A stretch of DNA of 64,000 nucleotides from Cryptomeria japonica. Its lineage: Eukaryota > Streptophyta > Pinopsida > Cupressales > Cupressaceae. Shown here piece after piece: positions 57,368 through 64,000 of this stretch. Position numbers and translations under genes: made by a program. Each line of letters begins with the position of its first letter. The first letter of the stretch is position 1. The stretch covers positions 622,913,740 through 622,977,739 of the forward strand of contig NC_081415.1 in the NCBI RefSeq assembly GCF_030272615.1, in the 5' to 3' direction. The notes below the pieces were generated by a model. The model ran no database searches. It saw only the letters and a program-made list of their open reading frames with translations, and was not told where the DNA came from.

Positions 57368-58171
57368 TGAAGCACTCATCGGTGAGGAAGGACATCAAAG
57401 AGATCAATCCGGACTGGTCAGCAAGAGTAAACACAATGAAAACACAAAGATATGATGGAGGCAATGCAGAACAAGTTGTTTTATTTCATGAAAATTGATT
57501 ACATCCAATCAGTAACAACCGGGTTACAACATACCGACTCACAGGCCTAGTAGAACATACATAATAGGTCACAACCAAGACCTTGAATATTGAGATCTAT
57601 CTTCTACGCATAGTCTAGCTACTTTATTCTCCTTAATTTATTACATTCTAATACGTAATTACAATTATATATATCTATCCAAAAGATCTAATCAGCCCAA
57701 AAGGATCAAAACTCGAAGAACAAGACCTAACGTGTAGAATAACAAGGTCTGCCTCTGCCATGTGATTTCTCCGAAAAATCCAAAGGATGAAATGCAGATT
57801 GCGGGAAAAGGTTGGCCACATGATAAGGAACATCAGAATCAATGCCCAAGGCTTCGGAAGCTTCAGAAGGGGTTCTGGTAGATCACTAAAATAGGTCCAG
57901 GCAACCGGTAACAAGAACTACCAACTGGTAATAGAAAACTGTCAAGGAAACCAATAGCGATATCTTACAGGAAAAAGATCCAAAAGTGATGCAGTCTGGA
58001 AGAAAGAGAGATGACCAAGTCTTCAAGAAGAATCCAAGTCCATAGGATCTGATGAGCCTAAACCAAGACACATAGAAAGGAAAACTGAAAGTGTAAACAG
58101 AAAGCAAAACAAAAAGGAAAATGTTTTTGGTTGATGCAAGATTGCTATAAACTGGGGATGCTCCTGCATCA
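57368..58171 (-). repeat. 3' LTR of element H
   Basis: It has plus-strand ends TGAAGCACTC and CCTGCATCA and matches 62837-63581 apart from the indel. The short gap 58172-58202 to the pol stop holds no clear polypurine tract. Confidence 0.95.
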
Positions 58172-58202
58172 GACATCTGGGGTTATTGAAAAAGTGATCC
58201 TC

Positions 58203-61200
58203 TCACTTTGGTGGGGTTAGAGGGAAACCAAGGCAGTCTACCTCTTCTTGAGAAATCCAAGATGAATCTTCAACTGGTCTATCTTTCCTCTTCACAATAT
58301 ATTCTTTATAATGCCTGCTCTGGGTACTTCGCCCAATCGTACTGTCTAATATCTCTTCAATCTGATTCGGTTCTTTTTGGGGCAACTGTTTCTCCAAGTC
58401 TGCAACACTGTTCTCCCTAAATTCTAGTTTATGATACTCATGAAGATCTACAATGTTAAATATTGGTGATATACTTAGACTATCCGGTAACTCCACTTCA
58501 TATGCATTTCTAGAACTGAACTTCGTCAAAATCCTGTAAGGTCCAAACTTCTTCATATGTAACTTGTTATAAGTTCCAACTGGGAATCTCTCTTTTCTCA
58601 GATATACCATCACTTCATCGCCAACTTCAAATTCCTTATGTCTCCTCTTCTCATCTACCTTGTCCTTATACTTGTTGTTCATGTCTTCCAAATGCTACTT
58701 AACTTGGATATGTAATGCTTCCATGTGATTTGCAAAGTCTTCTTCTTTTGAAATTCTCCGGTCTTCACTGCTAATGTCTCTCAATTTTGATATACCTCTA
58801 GGATGCACTCTGGTAAAAATCTCAAAAGGTGTTCTTCCGGTACTTCTATTCACTGAATTGTTGTAGGCAAACTTTTCTTGTGTAAGGATCAAATCCCAAC
58901 TTCCAGTTTTATCTCTCACTAAACATCTCAACAAATTTCCCAAACTTCAGTTAATAACTTTTGTCTATCCACCAGTTTGTGGATGAAAAGTAGAACTGAA
59001 CTTCAAATCTGTCTTCATCTTCTTCCAAAGTGTTCTCCAAAAATAGCCAACAAACTTAGTGTCTCTATCTGAAACTATGCTCTTAGGTAATCCATGCAAC
59101 CTTACCACTTCCTGAAAAAGAGGCCTTCTACATGTAATGCATCTAATTTATTCTTACAAGGTATGAAATGAGCCATCTTCATGAATCTATCCACTACCAC
59201 AAATATAGAATCATTCCCTCTCGTTGTCTTAGGAAATCCAAGTACAAAATCCATGCTTATATCCTCCCAAGGTCTTACCAGTACTGTCAAAGGTTTATAC
59301 AATCCCACATTCTGACTACTACCCTTTGCAACTTGACAAACTCTACAACTCTACACATATCACTTAACATCCTTATGAATCTAGGGCCAAGAGTACTACT
59401 CACTCACCAATGCTATTGTTTTGTCAATGCCAAAATGTCTAGCTAGTCCTCCACCGTGTTTCTCCTTTATTAGATTCTCCCCCATATAACTCTTAGGTAT
59501 GCACAACTGAACTCCTCTGAATAACATCCCATCCTGAATGAAGTAATCCATCACTTGCTTCTATCTACCATAATTGGTTCTGTACATGCTTTCCAAGGTT
59601 TTGCAAAATCTGAGTCATCATCATACAAGGTCTTCAAATCTTCAAATCCTAATACGGTCACTGTCATCTCTGTCAGCAAATTCCTTTTCCTATGCAATGC
59701 ATTAATAATTTTGTTAGATTTCCCACTTCTATACTTAAACACAAAGGTGTAACTCTACAAGAATTCTACCCATCTCATATGTCTCTGATTCAAGTTATTA
59801 TGACTATTCAAATACTACAAAGCTTGATGATCTGTATACAACACAAACTCCTTATGCAACAAGTAATGTCTCCACTTCTTCAAGGCTTGAACTATGGCAT
59901 AAAAATCTTGATCATACACTAAATATATCCTCTAGGCATCATTCAAATTCTCCCTGAAATAAGATACTGCTCTCCCTTCCTAACTCAAGACTGCTCCTAT
60001 TTCTATTCCACTTGCATCACAATCCACTTGAAATACTTTATTGAAATCCGGTAAAGCTAACACATGCTGCCCAGTCATTTTCTGTTTCAAGAGTTCAAAA
60101 ATTTTGTTTGCTCCAGTGGTCTAGTTGAATTCCTTCTAGTCTCCTCTCATGGTCTCAGTCATAGGGTTACAAACTAAACTAAATTTTTTGATAAACTTCT
60201 AATAAAAACTAGCCAATCCATGAAATGATCTTACCTCTCCAATGCTTTTCAGTGTAGACCATTCAACAATTGCTTTCACTTTCTCAGGGTCCATCTTCAA
60301 ACCATCCTCAGATATCACAAATCCTAAATAGACTAACTCATCCTTCATGAAAGTACACTTCTTGATATTGATCAACAACTTCTCTTCTCTCAACCTCTGC
60401 AAAACTTGTCTTAACTTCAACAAATGTGCCTCTTTTGTCCTACTAAAAATCAGAATGTCATACAAATACACAATAACAAACTTACCCAATAATTTCTTCA
60501 TTACCTCATTCATTAGCCTCATCAAATTACTCAGTGCATTAGGCAATCCAAAAGGCATCACCAACCATTCACATAGTCCTTCATTTGTCTTAAATGTTAT
60601 CTTCCACTCATCACCTTCTTTGATCCTGATCTGATGATATCCACTCTTCAAATTTGTCTTTGTAAAGTATTTTTCTCCACTCAAACAGTCCATTATGTCA
60701 TCCATCCTAGCAAAAGGAAACCAATATTTCACTGTGATCTTGTTTATTGCTCTGGAATTAGTACACATTTCTCCACTCTCCATTCTTCTTAGGTGTTAAT
60801 ACTGCTGGTATTGCACAATGGCTCAGACTCTTCCTGATTAAATCTTTCTTCAATAGCTTCTGCACTTGTCTATTTATTTCTTCATTCTCTTTTGGTGTCA
60901 ATCGGTGTGCAAATTTGTTAGGTAAACTAGCTCTGGGATCCAAGTCCATGCAGTGACTAATACTTCTCACAGGTGGCAATCTATCAGGTACATTATCTGA
61001 AATGATGTCCTCATATTTTGTCAGCAAATCTTTTATCTCTTTCAGGTGTTCTCCTTGCATTTCCGGTTTCTTAGTCTTCTTAGGAATTAAGGAGAAACAC
61101 ACATTTTCATGTCTCAATCCATCCAAGAATTTCCTTCCATCTACCAAATAGATTCTAGCATTTGTACAGACTTAATTCTTCAAAGTTTCCTCCAAGGGTA

Positions 61201-62731
61201 ACAAGGTTTGGTTCATCCCATTGGCCATAATAGTGTATGTATTCTTCCTCCCATCATGTACCGCCTGACTATGAAACTGCCAAGGTCTACCCAACAAAAG
61301 GTGACAAATATCCATAGGTATAATATCACACAAGGTTTCATCATGATAGTTCCCAATTTTCAATTTCACCAAACATTGTTCACTTACTAACAACTTATGT
61401 TCATCTTGAATCCATGCTATTTGACAAGGCTTAGGGTGTTTCAATCTCTCCAATTTCAACTTATTAGCCATTTCTTCTGAAACAAGATTATCTGAACCAC
61501 TACTATCAATAGAAACTTTACAACACTTACCGGATACCTTACATCTAGTCTTGCACAAATTCGTCCTCTGCAAGTGCTCTTCATCTCCTCCAGTATGACA
61601 CAAATCTCTCCTCATCACCAACAATTCTCCATCTTCCGGTTTATTGTCTGATCCGGTGGGATTTTCTTCCACCACTACTACTCTTCTGGTAGTTTTTGTC
61701 TTCTTACATGAATTCGATATGTCCTTCCCTCCACACTTAAAGTAGGTTCCTCTAAATGTCCTCTTTTCTTGCATTCCAAAATTCTCATTCCGTTAACCAT
61801 CTGGTTCTCTCCTCTGGTAGAAATTTCTATCATCTTTCCAGTATGAATTACCTTCTTTGATTACTTCCTTGTCATTGCTCCGATCTATACTGGTTCCTCT
61901 TCCTATAGTATATCCTCTTCCTCCTTGAAATTTTCCTCCGTTAAACCTTCCTCCTCTGCCTCTCTGCCTATGCTCATGTCTTTTGTTTTTCTCTTCTTCC
62001 TTTAGGGCATAGTGGTAAGCCTCCTCAACACTCTCCAACTTGATCAAACTTAGTTCATCTTGTATAGACATCCACAATCCATTCAAATATCTTGAAAATT
62101 TTTCAACTTCATCATCAACATGTTCGGATCTGATATTGAACTTGTAGAATGTTTTGGTGTACTCCTTCACACTATATTTTTTCTACCTCATATTATGCAA
62201 CTTCTGGAACAAATCCACTTGATAATTCATTGATACAAACTTTGGTTTCAACCTAGCAATCTTTCGATCCCATTTCTTAATCTTGTCTTTACCTCTTCTC
62301 TGTCTATCAACTCGCAAATGCTCCCACCAAAGAGATGCATGACCTTTTAACTAGGTATAGGCTTATTTCACCTTCCTCTCTTCTATAGTGTTTTCAAAAT
62401 CAAAACATTTCTCCATCTCCAAGATCCAATCCATCAATTCATCCGAATCTAACTTTCCATCATATTCTGGTGGGGTAAACTGAGGTTTAGTATTTGCCCT
62501 ACTCAAAACCCTCAAAAACCTTTCCTCATCTAGATCAACCGCCAGTAGGTTTTCTTATTCTTTTGGGGCTTCTTCTCCTTTATCTTCACTTATATATTCA
62601 ATATATCAGCCTCTTCTCTGAGCTGTCTCCATGGTTTCCAACCGGGATGCTATACCATGCAACATATCCATCACAATAGGGTCTTCATTCCCATGCGCTC
62701 CACCATTCCTAGCTACTCTTTGTGCGATCAT
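58203..62731 (-). pseudogene. Element H Gag-Pol polyprotein with C-terminal chromodomain
   Basis: The ATG at 62731-62729 opens Gag; its core includes ASLWWEHLRV (about 62330), followed by an Arg/Gly-rich RGRGGRFNGGKF stretch (about 61955). A damaged zinc knuckle and protease follow (about 61500, SIDSSGSDNLVSEEM, where DSG has become DSS; LLLGRPWQF about 61290). RT has GEWRNVY, NLKSGYHQIRIKEGDEWKT and an active site reading YLYDIL instead of YLDDIL (about 60470). RNase H starts at VDCDASG (about 60025). Integrase has the HHCC remnant and [13 protein letters not shown] (about 59260). The C-terminus is a chromodomain-like IEEILD...[15 protein letters not shown] (about 58320-58240). Several frameshifts and stops occur. 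Chromodomain-bearing clades target heterochromatin. Confidence 0.93.
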
Positions 62732-62822
62732 TCATGCTAGTCCTCTGCAATTGCAAGTCAGATCTACAATCCACCACCTTACAACAAAATTTTAGGACAC
62801 ACAACCTCTACAACGAAACTTT

Positions 62823-62834
62823 GCTCTGATACCA
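62823..62834 (-). other. Primer-binding site of element H
   Basis: TGGTATCAGAGC on the minus strand, two bases inside the 5' LTR. It is a perfect match to the usual initiator tRNA-Met site. Confidence 0.95.
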
Positions 62835-62836
62835 CT

Positions 62837-63581
62837 TGAAGCAGTCAACTATGAGGACGAACCTCAAAGAGATCAATCCGGATTGGTCATCAAGAGTAAA
62901 CACAATGGAAACACAATGATATGATGGAGGATATGCATAATAGGTTGTTTTATTTCATGAAAATTGATTACATCCAACCGGTAACAACCGAGTTACAACA
63001 TACTGACTCAGAGGCCTAGTAGAACATACATAATAGGTCACAACTGGGACCTTGAATCTTGAGATATATCTTCTATGCACAATCTAGCTACTTGATTATC
63101 CTTGATTGATTATATTCTAATGCGGAATTACAATATCTAACATGTAGAATAACAAGGGCGGCCTCCGGCAAGAGATTCCTCCAGAAAATCCAAAGGATGA
63201 AATGTAAATTGCAAGAAAAGGTTGGCCACATGCCAAGGAACATCAGAATAAATGCCCAAGGCTCCAAAAACTTTGGAAGGGGTTTCAGTAGATCACCTAA
63301 ATAGGTCCATGAAACCGGTAACAAGAACTGCCAACCAGTAATAGGAAATTGTCAAGGAAAGCGATAGCGATATCTTACTGAAAAATGATCCAAAAGCGAT
63401 GCAGTCTGGAAGCAAGAAAGATGATCAAGTCTTCTAGAAGAATCCAACTCCAGAGGATCCGGTGAGCCAAAATTAGGACACACAAAAAGGAAAGCTAAAA
63501 CTACAAACAAAAAGCAAAACAGAAAGAAAAATGTTTTTTGTTGATGCAAGATTTCTATGAACTGGGGATGCTCCCACATCA
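62837..63581 (-). repeat. 5' LTR of element H
   Basis: It has plus-strand ends TGAAGCAGTC and CCCACATCA. It is 59 bp shorter than the partner LTR, mainly by one deletion near 63130. Confidence 0.95.
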
Positions 63582-64000
63582 GATGTGAATAATATAAATG
63601 AGTTTTATTTGTAATGATTGAATTTGTTTGCACAAATCAAGGCTTAGATGAACAATTTGGAGCTCTAGATAATTAATATATCAACTAACTATGATGCGCT
63701 AAAGGATCTAGATGGACAAGACTGATTGGACATAATTATTTTACATGTGCACTATGAACAATTGCAAGATTAGAAGGATAAGACCTAGTACAAATTTCAT
63801 TAGTTGAGATAAGTTATTCAGTTTAGGTTGGATCAAATTATTGAAATCCTTCAAGAGGCAAAACAATCCACCACAATTTTGGAAGTAGAAAAATGGCTAT
63901 TATGACTCCAAGTCCACATAAAATAACTATAGTTGGCAGAGAATAAAAATGGCAACAATTTTGAGATTCTTAAGAGGATATACAAGGATATGTTTCTAAA
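63582..64000 (+). mobile_element. Degraded LTR-element interior, copy 2, right part
   Basis: It resumes the host repeat after element H (starting with the duplicated GATGT) and matches about 49650-50070 almost base for base to the window end. Its LTR would begin just outside the window. Confidence 0.85.

Larger units (their letters stand above)
57368..63581 (-). mobile_element. Element H: full-length Ty3/gypsy chromovirus, mutated
   Basis: The 6214-bp element is flanked by a perfect 5-bp duplication GATGT (57363-57367 and 63582-63586). LTRs are 804 bp (left, 3') and 745 bp (right, 5'); the left has a ~60-bp extra segment near 57660-57720. The primer-binding site, on the plus strand GCTCTGATACCA at 62823-62834, is a perfect complement to initiator tRNA-Met (TGGTATCAGAGC). 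Gag, protease, RT, RNase H, integrase and a C-terminal chromodomain are in the Ty3 order. The host repeat continues on both sides. Confidence 0.96.

Overview
This window looks like nuclear DNA of a land plant with a large, gene-poor, repeat-filled genome; a conifer is plausible but not proven. It holds Ty1/copia and Ty3/gypsy LTR retrotransposons, LINE relics, a miniature LTR element, satellites and long AT-rich stretches. Only one credible intact host gene is visible, a BRH1-like RING-H2 gene at 46544-46984. Nothing suggests a bacterium, organelle or virus particle.

Layout. 1-992: LTR of a gag-only Ty3 family (same family as 36398-44218), sitting inside a decayed copia element (993-4809). 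4807-5550: a 24-27 bp minisatellite, then a CT-rich tract. 5609-6736: a degraded copia-type LTR. 6742-9360: a multi-exon pseudogene of an unnamed transposase-like family. 9383-13701: AT-rich DNA, a LINE RNase H relic and a 194-bp repeat. 13707-28743: a decayed copia element on the minus strand (A), split in its reverse transcriptase by a complete element on the plus strand (B, 16587-24271). B has LTRs, a Gag with four zinc knuckles and a long unknown second ORF, but no pol. 28744-30905: palindromic microsatellite and a 138-bp satellite whose monomers contain near-perfect 35-bp inverted repeats. 30911-31680: an unknown ORF. 31690-36392: mostly empty, with a gypsy RT relic. 36398-44218: a young LTR element with perfect 5-bp target duplication that carries only gag-protease (TR-GAG-like, element E). 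44224-48487: the RING gene and its flanks. 48488-48821: a complete 334-bp TRIM whose two LTRs each contain a tRNA-like cloverleaf with A and B boxes. 49106-50608: a degraded LTR element. 51241-52186: a solo LTR with perfect target duplication. 53500-56640: an unknown ORF and a LINE 3' end on the minus strand. 57368-63581: a full-length, mutated Ty3/gypsy chromovirus (H) on the minus strand, inserted in a second copy of the 49-kb repeat.

How the parts relate. At least three nested insertions are visible: the E-family LTR in copia 1, B in A, and H in repeat copy 2. Elements B and E and the TRIM lack the enzymes for their own transposition; the ends of B match those of the A family, which suggests A-type copies supplied them. 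In frames read codon by codon, most stops can be explained by C-to-T change of Gln or Arg codons, as expected for methylated, silenced DNA.
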